NCBI RefSeq assembly: GCF_039596395.1
Contig: NZ_JBCNJT010000002.1
Location: 248,001 to 312,000, forward strand
Origin: Fluviicola sp.
GTDB lineage: Bacteria; Bacteroidota; Bacteroidia; Flavobacteriales_D; Crocinitomicaceae
Direction of reading: 5' to 3'
DNA: 64,000 nt
Position 1 is the first letter of the stretch; each line of letters begins with the position of its first letter. Positions 8,993 through 18,108 of this stretch are shown here, piece by piece. The notes beneath the pieces are model-generated. The model was not told where the DNA came from, did no database searches, and saw only the letters and a list, made by a program, of their open reading frames with translations. Made by a program: the position numbers and the translations under genes.

Positions 8993-10165
8993 TTATCCGT
9001 TGTATACGAATTCTCCGACTTCCGAGCGAACAGTTACCTGTTTCCCGTCCATTTTTTCTACCCGTCCGATGATCTGTGCATCGATCCCGAATGATTGACT
9101 GATTTCGATGATTTGCTGCGCTTCACTTTCCGGCAGGTAAACCTCCATACGGTGGCCCATATTGAATACTTTGTACATTTCCTTCCAATCCGTTCCGGAC
9201 TCTTCCTGAATCATTCTGAACAATGGCGGAATCGGGAACAGATTGTCTTTTATGACGTGAACATCGTCTACAAAGTGAAGCACTTTTGTTTGAGCTCCGC
9301 CCGAACAATGAACCATTCCATGGATCGACGAACGGCATTTGTCTAAAATTGCCTTGATAACCGGTGCATATGTTCTGGTAGGTGAAAGCACCAGTTTCCC
9401 TGCATCAACCGGAACTCCGTCTACGAAATCCGTCAAGTTCTTCGATCCGGAATACACCAAATCTGCAGGAACTGCCGCGTCAAAACTTTCCGGGTATTTT
9501 TCCGCCAGTGATTTATTGAACACATCGTGACGGGCAGAAGTCAATCCGTTGGATCCCATTCCCCCGTTATATGCGCTTTCATACGTCGCCTGGCCGTAAG
9601 AAGCCAGCCCCACGATCACATCACCGTCCTGGATGGTATGATTGGAAATCACTTCCGAGCGTTTCATGCGGCAAACCACCGTTGAATCCACAATAATGGT
9701 GCGAACCAAGTCACCCACATCAGCTGTTTCGCCACCTGTAGAGTAAATCCCGATTCCCTGTTCACGAAGTGTTTCCAACAACTCCTCAGTTCCGTTAATG
9801 ATCGCAGCGATCACTTCACCGGTGATCAGGTTCTTGTTTCTCCCGATTGTAGATGAAAGCAAAATGTTTTCCGTAGCACCCACACACAACAGGTCATCGA
9901 TATTCATGATCAATGCATCCTGGGCAATTCCTTTCCACACGGAAATATCGCCGGTTTCTTTCCAATACATGTACGCCAGGGAAGATTTTGTACCCGCACC
10001 GTCTGCATGCATGACAATGCAATACTCTTCGTCTCCCGTCAAATAATCCGGCACAATTTTACAGAAGGCTTTTGGGAACAAGCCTTTATCGACTTTTTTG
10101 ATCGCATTGTGTACTTCTTCTTTTCCGGCGGAAACACCGCGTAAGTTGTATCGAATATCTGACAT
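8993..10165 (-). CDS. purM: Phosphoribosylformylglycinamidine cyclo-ligase (AIR synthetase)
   Basis: Purine-synthesis enzyme that closes the imidazole ring of AIR using ATP. At 390 residues it is of the somewhat longer type found in Bacteroidota. Visible are the ATP/substrate segment HADGAGTKSSLAY, the DALIMNIDDLLCVGA stretch, GGETADVGD and the C-terminal MGHRMEVY region. The ATG at MSDIRYNLRG was chosen; an upstream in-frame ATG adds an 18-residue hydrophobic extension with no family counterpart. It is followed by prfA after 52 bp. Confidence 0.94.
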   Translation of the reverse strand: MSDIRYNLRGVSAGKEEVHNAIKKVDKGLFPKAFCKIVPDYLTGDEEYCIVMHADGAGTKSSLAYMYWKETGDISVWKGIAQDALIMNIDDLLCVGATENILLSSTIGRNKNLITGEVIAAIINGTEELLETLREQGIGIYSTGGETADVGDLVRTIIVDSTVVCRMKRSEVISNHTIQDGDVIVGLASYGQATYESAYNGGMGSNGLTSARHDVFNKSLAEKYPESFDAAVPADLVYSGSKNLTDFVDGVPVDAGKLVLSPTRTYAPVIKAILDKCRSSIHGMVHCSGGAQTKVLHFVDDVHVIKDNLFPIPPLFRMIQEESGTDWKEMYKVFNMGHRMEVYLPESEAQQIIEISQSFGIDAQIIGRVEKMDGKQVTVRSEVGEFVYNG

Positions 10166-10216
10166 ACTAAAAATTGAAAGGGCAAAGTTACAAAATTCAA
10201 TTGAGAGGAAAGGCCA

Positions 10217-10246
10217 CAAAAAAAGGCCTTTGAAACAAAGACCTTT
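10217..10246 (-). terminator. Rho-independent terminator after the PorE-like gene
   Basis: Arms AAAGGCCTTTG and CAAAGACCTTT make an 11-bp stem (one G-T pair) around a 3-nt loop. On the minus strand it is followed by about seven T residues. Confidence 0.8.
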
Positions 10247-10266
10247 TTCTATCAGTTATTTTAGAA

Positions 10267-12441
10267 CTACTTCGCTTTCGGAAGCGGTTTAAATATCAGG
10301 TTATCCGGATTTGCAGGAGCCGCGTTGGCTGCGTCAAACTCCAGGGTAATCACTTTACCTTCCGTACGTCTGTTGTACTGCTGCAATTGTTCAAACAACT
10401 TCTTGTTTGTTTTCTTAAACTGGTTCATGTATGCTTCTTTCAATACAATCACCTGTGTCCCTGCAATCATTACCCCATTTTCATCCTTCGGTTCAGATTC
10501 CATGTACTTACCAGCCAACAGGTAAACTGTTCTTGGCTCACGCTCACCTTTTCCAACAGGAATAATTCTGCGCGGATCTACCCCTTTTTCCTCTACCAGG
10601 AACTTGTAACAAGCTTTGGCGCGGTTTTCAGAAAGAACCTGGTTGTAAACATCGTTACCACGTGGATCCGTATGAGAACTCAACTCAAGAACCAATCCAG
10701 GGAACTCGTTTAACAGGTTGTAAACAAACAACAAGGAATCTTTTGAGTTAATGGAAGAGTCAACTAACAAATCCCATTTTGCCAAAGGATAACGAACTTC
10801 CGGCAGACGGATTGGTTTTTTCACCGGGAATAATCCCATATCCAATACGAAATCCTGGTTGTATTTCAATCCTTTCGTAGAGATAGATGCTCCTAATTTA
10901 TCTTCGTAGTAACCTTCTTTTGAAATCGTTACTTTGTAATCAGACTCTTCAGCGATGTAACGGTCTCCGTTTGGTTTTTTATCCCAGTAAACAGATCCGT
11001 CTTTTGCAGTCAAACCTTCCCACTTCTCATTTGCATTGGATCCGGTAACAACTACTTTCACTCCTTCGATCTTCGTTTGGCGAGTTTTATCCAATAAATC
11101 GAATACGTTTACTTTCAAAGAGAAAATGTTCGGAGGCAATTCGTACATCCATAAATCCGGGCTGAACTGCTCACCTACGTTTCCTTTACGCTCAGACGTG
11201 AAGTATCCTTTGCGGTCATCTACTTCTACCAATGCGTAATCGTTAAACTCAGAGTTAATTGGAGAACCCAGGTTTGTTGGTTTTTCCCACTGGTTTTTGT
11301 CTCCTATTTTTTCAGCGCGGAACATGTCCAATGCACCCATTCCCGGAAGTCCGTTGGAAGCATAAATCAAATCTCCGTTTCTTGCAAAGCTCGGGAACAA
11401 TTCGTTTCCTGCAGTGTTAATCTCAGGCCCCATATTTACAGGAACTGTCCAGGAATCTCCTTTTTTGTCGTAAGTCGTGTACCACAAATCGTGTCCACCC
11501 TGACCACCTGGCATATCAGAAGCAAAAATCAGGAATTTCCCGTCGTCAGACACACATGGGTGACCAACAGATAGTGTATCGTTTGGTTTCAAAGAAAGTT
11601 TTTTCGGACGTTCCCATCCTTTACCTCCCAATTCAGACATGTAAATGTCACAACCTAAGTTTTGTTTTTTGATGCTTGGACAACGTGTAAAGAACATGGT
11701 TTTACCACGGGCATCGATACACAAAGTACCTTCGCTGTCTTCTGTATTGATACTGTCACCTACAATTGGTTTCGGCTCGAGCCAGTTTCCTTTTTTATCC
11801 AGTTCGGAAACGAAGATATCCATGTATTTTTGGCATGTCAACGGATCTTTTGCTTTTCCCTGAAGGCCTTCACGGTCACTGGATGTACCGAAAGCGATCT
11901 TGGTATCTTTCTTATCTACGAACATCGGTGCCATTTCAAAACCTTCTTTGTTCAAGGCTTTTACGTTGGAAACCGTGTGGCGTGTTCTGTTTTCCTTAAA
12001 TTCTTCATACATCTTGCAAGATGCAATCCCTACATCTGCTCTCGGATCATCCGGAACCAATGCTTTATACGCCATGTAGTTTTCCTGAGCTTTTTTCAAA
12101 TCACTCATTTGGCGAAGCATGTCTGCATTGTACAATAACACAAGCGGTTCTTTTTGCTGGTACTTCAACAGAATAGCTTTTTCATACCATTCATTCGCAT
12201 TTTTGAATTGGTCTGTCATTCTGTAGCTTTCAGCTGTTTTATAAGCCATCTCCCCCTTCAATGCAAGTCCTGATTTTGACTTACGCTTGATTTTCGAATA
12301 GGCTAGCTGAGTTTTTTCTGCAGCTTCACAGTAATTTCCACTTCTAAACTGAGTATTTGCATCTTTAATTTGTTTCACTTGTCCGAAAGACACGCCGGAA
12401 ACAACTAAAAGTCCAGATAAAATAAGCGTTTTAACATTCAT
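10267..12441 (-). CDS. PorE-like OmpA-family envelope protein (TPR, PD40 propeller, OmpA domain)
   Basis: Exported protein of 724 residues. Domains in order: signal peptide (1-21), TPR region (about 25-130), PD40/WD40-like beta-propeller repeats (about 165-440), a carboxypeptidase-like beta-sandwich (about 450-540) and a C-terminal OmpA peptidoglycan-binding domain (about 560-680). In the last, SSHTDPRGND and LSENRAKACYKFLV carry the Asp and Arg expected to hold peptidoglycan. This exact order is that of PorE, a periplasmic T9SS component in Porphyromonas gingivalis that anchors the secretion complex to peptidoglycan. Bacteroidota genomes hold several paralogues with this order, so T9SS function is likely but not certain. 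The start MNVKTLIL was preferred over an ATG 12 bp upstream. Confidence 0.75.
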   Translation of the reverse strand: MNVKTLILSGLLVVSGVSFGQVKQIKDANTQFRSGNYCEAAEKTQLAYSKIKRKSKSGLALKGEMAYKTAESYRMTDQFKNANEWYEKAILLKYQQKEPLVLLYNADMLRQMSDLKKAQENYMAYKALVPDDPRADVGIASCKMYEEFKENRTRHTVSNVKALNKEGFEMAPMFVDKKDTKIAFGTSSDREGLQGKAKDPLTCQKYMDIFVSELDKKGNWLEPKPIVGDSINTEDSEGTLCIDARGKTMFFTRCPSIKKQNLGCDIYMSELGGKGWERPKKLSLKPNDTLSVGHPCVSDDGKFLIFASDMPGGQGGHDLWYTTYDKKGDSWTVPVNMGPEINTAGNELFPSFARNGDLIYASNGLPGMGALDMFRAEKIGDKNQWEKPTNLGSPINSEFNDYALVEVDDRKGYFTSERKGNVGEQFSPDLWMYELPPNIFSLKVNVFDLLDKTRQTKIEGVKVVVTGSNANEKWEGLTAKDGSVYWDKKPNGDRYIAEESDYKVTISKEGYYEDKLGASISTKGLKYNQDFVLDMGLFPVKKPIRLPEVRYPLAKWDLLVDSSINSKDSLLFVYNLLNEFPGLVLELSSHTDPRGNDVYNQVLSENRAKACYKFLVEEKGVDPRRIIPVGKGEREPRTVYLLAGKYMESEPKDENGVMIAGTQVIVLKEAYMNQFKKTNKKLFEQLQQYNRRTEGKVITLEFDAANAAPANPDNLIFKPLPKAK

Positions 12442-12603
12442 AGCAAGGTGCAATCTTTTTATATAAACACAGTGATAAATGGGCTACTACAGGATTAAAG
12501 TTATAGTTACTCAGTTATCGTGATTGCCGAAATTAAATTAAAATTTTGAATACGCACTATTTATCAAGGAAAAAAAAACGTCTAAAGTGGTTTTTGTGAG
12601 ATT

Positions 12604-13632
12604 TTATTCGGAGACGTATCTTTCCCATTTATGCAGTAAATTCTGAAATCCTTCCGGTAAATCGGAATCAAACTGCTTCCACTCTCCCGTTTTCGGATGT
12701 TGGAATCCTAAAGACTTTGCATGCAGTGCCTGACCGGGAATCAGGTCGAAACAATTGGAAATGAATTGCTTGTACTTATCATGTGTCGTTCCTTTTACGA
12801 TGCGGTCACCGCCATATTCCAGGTCGTGGAATAAAGGATGTCCTTTCCATTTCAGATGCGTACGGATCTGGTGAGTCCTTCCTGTTTCCAATTTACATTC
12901 AACCAAGGTCACCAGACCGAATCTTTTCAGAACCTTCACATGTGTTACGGCATGTTTTCCGTGATCTCCGTCCGGGAAGACGGTCATTACCTTCCGGTTT
13001 TGCAGGGAACGCCCCAGGTTGCCTTCAATGCGCATATCTTCTTCCACATCTCCCCAAACCAAAGCCTGGTACCTTCTTTCAGTGGTCCTGTCGTAAAACT
13101 GTTTTGCCAGGTTTGTCAATGCATCTTCGGTTTTGGCTACCACCATGATACCGGTAGTGTGTTTGTCCAAACGGTGCACCAACCCGGGCCTTCCGAAATA
13201 ATCCGATTTGCGTTCCGGCAGGTTGTCGAAGTGATACACAAGCGCGTTGACCAAGGTGCCTGTATAATTCCCGTAACCCGGATGAACAACCATATTTGCC
13301 GGTTTATTCACAACGATCAGTTCATGGTCTTCGTATACAATATCCAACGGGATATTTTGCGGAATCAATTCTATTTCGCGCACCGGATAAGGTAAAACGA
13401 TTGCTACCTCATCTTTCGGTTTTACTTTATAATTGGATTTAACCGGTTTGCCGTTAACAACCACGCTTCCATTCTTGGCCGCGGACTGGATCTTATTCCT
13501 GGAAGTATTCGGAAGCCGGTCTAATAAGTATTTATCGATACGGACAGATTCTTGCCCCGGGTCTGCTTTAAAACGGTAATGTTCAAAAAGTTCTTCCTCT
13601 TCCTGCTCAACATCCTGAACATCTTCATTCAT
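12604..13632 (-). CDS. rluD: RluA/RluD family 23S rRNA pseudouridine synthase
   Basis: Converts specific uridines of 23S rRNA to pseudouridine. It has 342 residues with an N-terminal S4 RNA-binding domain (about 25-90: RIDKYLLDRLPNTSRNKIQ) and a C-terminal catalytic domain with the signature HRLDKHTTG, whose Asp is the nucleophile. RluD is the best fit on domain order, although RluA-family members are hard to tell apart by sequence alone. It is the last gene of a PASTA - T9SS - rluD run; the gap to the T9SS gene is 3 bp. PASTA, rluD and ddl neighbourhoods recur in Bacteroidota. Confidence 0.88.
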   Translation of the reverse strand: MNEDVQDVEQEEEELFEHYRFKADPGQESVRIDKYLLDRLPNTSRNKIQSAAKNGSVVVNGKPVKSNYKVKPKDEVAIVLPYPVREIELIPQNIPLDIVYEDHELIVVNKPANMVVHPGYGNYTGTLVNALVYHFDNLPERKSDYFGRPGLVHRLDKHTTGIMVVAKTEDALTNLAKQFYDRTTERRYQALVWGDVEEDMRIEGNLGRSLQNRKVMTVFPDGDHGKHAVTHVKVLKRFGLVTLVECKLETGRTHQIRTHLKWKGHPLFHDLEYGGDRIVKGTTHDKYKQFISNCFDLIPGQALHAKSLGFQHPKTGEWKQFDSDLPEGFQNLLHKWERYVSE

Positions 13633-13635
13633 ACC

Positions 13636-15849
13636 TTATCTGATAATTTTTTTGACTGTTTGTGTATTGTTCAATCTCAGGAAGTAGATTCCGCCAGGAG
13701 CATCGCTCAGGTCAAAACGCAAATCTTCCGTTCCGACCGTTAAAATCGTGCGTCCCTGTGAATCCACCAATACGGCTCCCGGGAATGCACTTTCCGATCT
13801 CCAGTCAATGTTCACCATACCTGTTGTCGGATTCGGATATACATTCCAGTCAATTTCTTCGCGCGCTAATTCGTCCACAGAAAGGTTTACGTTGTCTCCC
13901 GTCAGGATAATAGGACGGATCATCGGAACCCCAGGTGTTGATGACGCATTCCAGGTTGTACCACCGTTGATTGAGTAAAACAATTTCCCGGTTGGTGTGG
14001 TATTTCTGTCAAAACCGATGTTCAAAGGATCTGCATCGATCTGGCGCATTCCCACATAAAACACTCCTGCATTAGCCGGAAGCGGAAGTCGTGTATCTTT
14101 TAGCAAATAATCCGTGTAAACTCCTCTTTCGTCTTCATAAATCGGTGTTCTCGGGTAGAAGAACTGATCTTCATAAAGCACTGATCCCGGAACGCCGTTA
14201 TTATCTCCCCAAACTGTCAACAGGAACAATTTATTGGACATATCTTTCACCGTCGGAACAAAACACATCCTTACTCCCAACAAGGTATCCGTCTGGTAGG
14301 GCTTGAATTTCAGGGCCAATCTTGCCTGAACCTGTGAAATTCCATAAGCTGCTTCTGCAGACCCGTCGTCATAGGCATATACGTTCTCAAATACTTGTTG
14401 TGTATAGGAAGAATCGTTTAAAGGGAGGTTCGGGAATTGTGCTCCGGCATTCGCGATAATATCAAATGTTTTGGTTGTGGATGCAGGAGTTGTCGAAAAG
14501 GTATATCCTCCGGTAAAATCATGTACACTCGCCACGGTTGTTCTCGGTGCATAGTTCAATGCTCCCGACAAAGTAGCTCCATTCATCGTGAATGATCCTT
14601 CGGTTGTTCCTGCAAAATTCACTTTTACCGTTCCATTCAGGTTGTTTTCCGGAATATTTGATCCGTTTCTCACGGAAACTTTCACGGCAGGATTCATGTG
14701 TGTCGGGTCATTCACCCAATGTTCCCACGGAACCTGCGTATATTCCTGGATCAATGATCCGATATTGTATACGAAGGCAAAATCTTTGAAAAGTGTATCC
14801 TGATAACCGCTTCCGTTTCTTAAATGCACGTAATCCAAATGGAATTCGTCCAGCATACCGGAAAGTGCTCCGTAATTCTTAAAGCGGAATCTGAATCCGT
14901 TTGTCAGGTAAGCCGCATTCACAATTCTCAAATGGCCCAACTTGAAATCTCCCAATGACCCGCCGTTCATAGACCAAATATGGTCCCACTCGTCATTTGC
15001 CTGGTTATAGAATTCCAGAACAAGGGAATCCTGTTGCTCCGGTGCATCACCGAATCCCTGCCGCTGAACGAGGAAACTCAGGTAAATGGAATCATTGGGA
15101 GTATATCCCGATAAATTAATGACTTTGGAAGTCAGATAATCTGCATACCCTGTTTGTGTCGTATTGATCGCATACGGATAGCCTGTTTCGTCCAAACCGT
15201 CAAAAGTTACCACGCCCAAAGTCCATGGGTTTACAGCATGTGTGTAATTGTGGTATGCCGACACATCCATCCAGTATTTATCCGGATCCACTTCGTGTGC
15301 ATAAAAGATCGTCACGGAATCCTGTTTGATATCCGGGTTTGTGAGACTAACCGTATCCGGATCATTCGGAAAATCAATACTGTCGTAAATATTGTATGGC
15401 GGATAAAACTGTGTCGGGGAGTAAACTACCGGGTAATTCTGAAAATCGGCTTCTTTAATGGTAATCAACGGTAAATCTGTCTGGCTCTGAAGAATTCCTC
15501 CCGAATAGGTATAGCGTCTCGTAGGAGTTGTTGAGAACATTTTAGTATTCGGCAACGGAACGTCCGACATGTCTGTCAAATGATAGAATTTCTGCTCCGT
15601 AACGTTCGCATCACCGGGTTGTGCATCCAATACCGGGAATTTGGAGTGAGAAAACTCATCCAAAAGCGGCAGGGACAAGGTGTCGAATGAATAGATAAAG
15701 GTACTGTCAATGTTTGTGATGCTTTTCAGATTCAAGGATCTTTTAGGAGAAACTTCTCTTTTCATCGCACCGATCGGGCTCAGAACTTCCTGTCCGAACG
15801 AAACAACACCAATAACAAATACAAAAACGGATACTAAACTAAATTTCAT
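13636..15849 (-). CDS. Large secreted protein with T9SS type A sorting domain
   Basis: Protein of 737 residues with a signal peptide (cleaved near 19) and a C-terminal T9SS type A domain at about 665-737: WNVYPNPTTGMVNI followed by a strand-rich end reading GGIYFLRLNN and closing TVKKIIR. The middle contains no named domain I can identify; it is rich in Tyr, Asp and Asn and looks like beta-sandwich surface material. It is expected to cross the outer membrane by T9SS and be attached to the cell surface or released. It sits between the PASTA gene (16 bp upstream) and rluD (3 bp downstream), an unusual place for a secreted protein. Confidence 0.8.
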   Translation of the reverse strand: MKFSLVSVFVFVIGVVSFGQEVLSPIGAMKREVSPKRSLNLKSITNIDSTFIYSFDTLSLPLLDEFSHSKFPVLDAQPGDANVTEQKFYHLTDMSDVPLPNTKMFSTTPTRRYTYSGGILQSQTDLPLITIKEADFQNYPVVYSPTQFYPPYNIYDSIDFPNDPDTVSLTNPDIKQDSVTIFYAHEVDPDKYWMDVSAYHNYTHAVNPWTLGVVTFDGLDETGYPYAINTTQTGYADYLTSKVINLSGYTPNDSIYLSFLVQRQGFGDAPEQQDSLVLEFYNQANDEWDHIWSMNGGSLGDFKLGHLRIVNAAYLTNGFRFRFKNYGALSGMLDEFHLDYVHLRNGSGYQDTLFKDFAFVYNIGSLIQEYTQVPWEHWVNDPTHMNPAVKVSVRNGSNIPENNLNGTVKVNFAGTTEGSFTMNGATLSGALNYAPRTTVASVHDFTGGYTFSTTPASTTKTFDIIANAGAQFPNLPLNDSSYTQQVFENVYAYDDGSAEAAYGISQVQARLALKFKPYQTDTLLGVRMCFVPTVKDMSNKLFLLTVWGDNNGVPGSVLYEDQFFYPRTPIYEDERGVYTDYLLKDTRLPLPANAGVFYVGMRQIDADPLNIGFDRNTTPTGKLFYSINGGTTWNASSTPGVPMIRPIILTGDNVNLSVDELAREEIDWNVYPNPTTGMVNIDWRSESAFPGAVLVDSQGRTILTVGTEDLRFDLSDAPGGIYFLRLNNTQTVKKIIR

Positions 15850-15865
15850 CTAAATCAAAAATTAC

Positions 15866-16654
15866 CTACTTTTTTTCAGCTGAAACCATGATTGTAGTAC
15901 CAGATGGAACAGTAACACCTTCAATAAACTCAGGGCTTTGAGAATAAATCTGTGCGTTAGCTGAATCGGCTGCATTCGTACATCCATCGCATGCGCCAAC
16001 TGAAATCTGTAGCGATATTCCACTTAAACGCGCTTTGGCATCAGATATTGTTAACCCGATCAAATCAATTACCGTAACAGGCTGTGCTTCGTTGTTCTGA
16101 CCTACGACCAGAGTAATAGTACTTCCTACCGGGATTCTTGTTCCTTCCTTGATTTCTCTTCCGTTGTAAAGCTGTTTCAGCACCGCTCCGTTGGATTCGG
16201 ACGTAGGTACATATGTTTTACGGCATTTCAAGCCACGGTTCTTCAGGATACTTTCTGAAATACGTTCTGATTTATCGATCAAACTCGGCATTTCCACCAA
16301 ACGCGATTTTTTGGAAACCTGTACACGGATAATACGTCCGGGCTTCACACAAACCAATGATTTGGAAGTCGGAAGCGGGTCCTGTGAAACAATCGTTCCT
16401 GCAGGCAGATCCGGTTTATAAACCGAATCCAGGACTTCAATTTTCAATTCCAAAGCTTCCAGTTTGGACTGGGCACTGCCGGTATTCAATCCAACCACAT
16501 TCGGAACATCAATCTTTTCACCGTGATTGGTATACGAATCCAGGTAGAAAACAAGGATCGTAATCACCAGAAAATAAGTAAGCACAATGAAGATGGTATG
16601 CTTCAAAAAATGCCTGCTCCAAACAAATGCCTTAAGCTTCTGAAAAAACTTCAT
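15866..16654 (-). CDS. Membrane-anchored protein with three PASTA domains
   Basis: Protein of 262 residues with a short cytoplasmic N-terminus, one transmembrane helix (about 16-39) and three periplasmic PASTA domains (about 45-110, 115-185, 190-262). PASTA domains bind peptidoglycan or beta-lactams. In Firmicutes and Actinobacteria they occur on Ser/Thr kinases or penicillin-binding proteins; here no kinase or transpeptidase domain is attached, the usual state in Bacteroidota. The divergent neighbour is ddl, fitting a cell-wall role. The start MKFFQKL was chosen because an upstream in-frame ATG gives an unsupported 15-residue extension. Confidence 0.85.
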   Translation of the reverse strand: MKFFQKLKAFVWSRHFLKHTIFIVLTYFLVITILVFYLDSYTNHGEKIDVPNVVGLNTGSAQSKLEALELKIEVLDSVYKPDLPAGTIVSQDPLPTSKSLVCVKPGRIIRVQVSKKSRLVEMPSLIDKSERISESILKNRGLKCRKTYVPTSESNGAVLKQLYNGREIKEGTRIPVGSTITLVVGQNNEAQPVTVIDLIGLTISDAKARLSGISLQISVGACDGCTNAADSANAQIYSQSPEFIEGVTVPSGTTIMVSAEKK

Positions 16655-16803
16655 AAATCGATTGTAAGTTGCACAAATATAAAAAGAATGTTTCTGCAAG
16701 GATGCAAAGCAGATACGAAGCTTTTAACAATCTGTTCTGAAAACTTTTCGGAGCAGAATAAAACACGGCATAATTATCCGCTACTTTTGCAAAAAAGCGT
16801 TCC

Positions 16804-16870
16804 AAATGTTCAAAAGTTCAATGGTCCAATCTTCCATTTTTTGAACAGTTGAACAGTTATTCTTTTGAAC
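16804..16870. repeat. TTGAAC-type repeat tract between the PASTA gene and ddl
   Basis: Contains GTTCAAAAGTTCAA on the left and TTGAACAGTTGAACAG on the right, so the tract is an imperfect inverted repeat as well as a direct repeat of TTGAAC. It lies in the divergent spacer directly before the ddl start. Confidence 0.5.
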
Positions 16871-16884
16871 TAAAAAAATACGTT

Positions 16885-17856
16885 ATGAAGCTGGTTGGTT
16901 TGTTTTGCGGCGGATATTCTTCGGAATTTGAGATCTCTTTGAAAAGTGCTCAAACTATTATGGATAATTTCCCGAAGGAATTTGAAGTAGTTCCGGTCCA
17001 TGTAACAGAAAGCGGCTGGTTCGTTCCGAGCGGCGAAGAAAAATTCCCGTTTTCCATTGAAAGCATGAGTTTCGCAGGCAAAACCGGCGAGCGTAAGATC
17101 GATATCGGGCTGATCTACATCCACGGGAATCCCGGAGAAAACGGAAAGATCCAGGCTTTGCTCGACATGAAAGGAATTCCGTATGTGAATTCCAATGCAC
17201 TGGCTTCCGAATTGAGCTTCGACAAGTGGTACTGCAACCAGTTCCTGTCGCGCTTCGGTATCCCGGTAGCCAAATCGCTTTTCTTAAAATCGCGCCAGCA
17301 ATACAGCTCTGATGAAATCCTCTCGGAATTGGGACTTCCTTGTTTCGTAAAACCATCCGATTCGGGATCCAGTTTCGGGATCAGTAAGGTTTCCCAGGCG
17401 GAAGACCTGCAAAATGCACTGGACAAAGCTTTTGAAGAAGGAGACACGGTGGTGATCGAATCTTTCCTGAAAGGAACAGAAGTTACCTGCGGCATTTATC
17501 GTTCTCCGGAAGGATTGGTGACCTTGCCATTGACAGAAATCGTAACGGAAAATGACTTCTTCGATTACGAAGCCAAATATTTGGGACAATCCCAGGAAAT
17601 CACACCGGCGCGTATTCCGGATGCTATTCGAAACAAAGTTTGGGAAACATCCAAAGATGTTTACAACCTGCTGCAGTTAAAATCGATCGCACGTATTGAT
17701 TTCATGGTGGTGAATGATATTCCGCATGTGATTGAAGTAAATACGACTCCCGGATTTTCTGCTGCGAGTTTGGTGCCGCAGATGCTGGCAGAAGCAGGAA
17801 TTTCCATTACGGATTTCTGGAGCCAGATTTTCAGCGTGGAACTAACGAAAAAATAA
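16885..17856 (+). CDS. ddl: D-alanine--D-alanine ligase
   Basis: Makes the D-Ala-D-Ala dipeptide for peptidoglycan, using ATP. It has 323 residues with the ATP-grasp layout: N-terminal GLFCGGYSSEFEISL with the substrate-contact Glu, central CFVKPSDSGSSFGISKV ATP-binding segment, FLKGTEVTCG, and the C-terminal RIDFMV and EVNTTPGFS magnesium and substrate segments. The Bacteroidota form often has GGYSSE at the N-terminus in place of the HEVS motif of other phyla. The start MKLVGLFCGG was chosen; an upstream ATG adds 12 residues out of line with the family. It is transcribed away from the PASTA/rluD group. Confidence 0.93.
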   Translation: MKLVGLFCGGYSSEFEISLKSAQTIMDNFPKEFEVVPVHVTESGWFVPSGEEKFPFSIESMSFAGKTGERKIDIGLIYIHGNPGENGKIQALLDMKGIPYVNSNALASELSFDKWYCNQFLSRFGIPVAKSLFLKSRQQYSSDEILSELGLPCFVKPSDSGSSFGISKVSQAEDLQNALDKAFEEGDTVVIESFLKGTEVTCGIYRSPEGLVTLPLTEIVTENDFFDYEAKYLGQSQEITPARIPDAIRNKVWETSKDVYNLLQLKSIARIDFMVVNDIPHVIEVNTTPGFSAASLVPQMLAEAGISITDFWSQIFSVELTKK

Positions 17857-17984
17857 ACCATTGGTTTATACCGCAAAGAAGGAAGGGCGCAAAGATAAAA
17901 CACTCAAAATTCCATGCTCTTCTTTTCTTATTCTCTTTGCGCTGAAACTAAAAAGCAGAATTTGCACCTCGAACGTTTATTAAA

Positions 17985-18079
17985 TGAAAAAGGGTACAAT
18001 CTAAATAAGTACCCTTTTCCAAACCTAAAACCCAATTTACCAAACCAATCAGAGAGATTTCTGATATATACTTGACACC
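17985..18079 (-). ncRNA. Candidate small RNA driven by an ECF-type promoter
   Basis: A transcript starting about 6 nt after the GCATC element would be roughly 95 nt long and end in the stem AAAAGGGTAC/GTACCCTTTT followed by U-rich sequence. It would contain a 5' hairpin (ATCAGA/TCTGAT) and a single-stranded GU-rich stretch (GGTTTGGTAAATTGGG). There is no ATG within it. The alternative is a 3' untranslated region of the leucine-rich-repeat gene, with the promoter match arising by chance; the identical promoter at two other places argues against chance. Confidence 0.4.
17988..18018. terminator. Hairpin terminator in the ddl / LRR convergent spacer
   Basis: Perfect 10-bp stem, AAAAGGGTAC and GTACCCTTTT, with an 11-nt loop. 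A/T ends on both sides allow use in both directions: for ddl on the plus strand and for the candidate small RNA on the minus strand. Confidence 0.7.
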
Positions 18080-18084
18080 CTTAT

Positions 18085-18108
18085 GATGCTCGGGTTTTTA
18101 AAAGGTTG
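18085..18108 (-). promoter_or_regulatory. ECF sigma-type promoter, copy 1 (orphan)
   Basis: CAACC at 18104-18108 and GCATC at 18085-18089 (minus strand) are spaced by exactly 14 bp; the -35 context is TTTCCAACCTTTT. The same pair occurs upstream of the ECF sigma operon and directly after it. An AAC-containing -35 element is typical of ECF sigma promoters. An A/T-rich hairpin lies just upstream, which would insulate it from the LRR gene. Confidence 0.6.

Noticed and set aside
15154-15474. 106-codon plus-strand ORF within the T9SS protein gene
   Set aside because: Antisense to a clear coding gene, Cys- and Val-rich, no start signal; a shadow.
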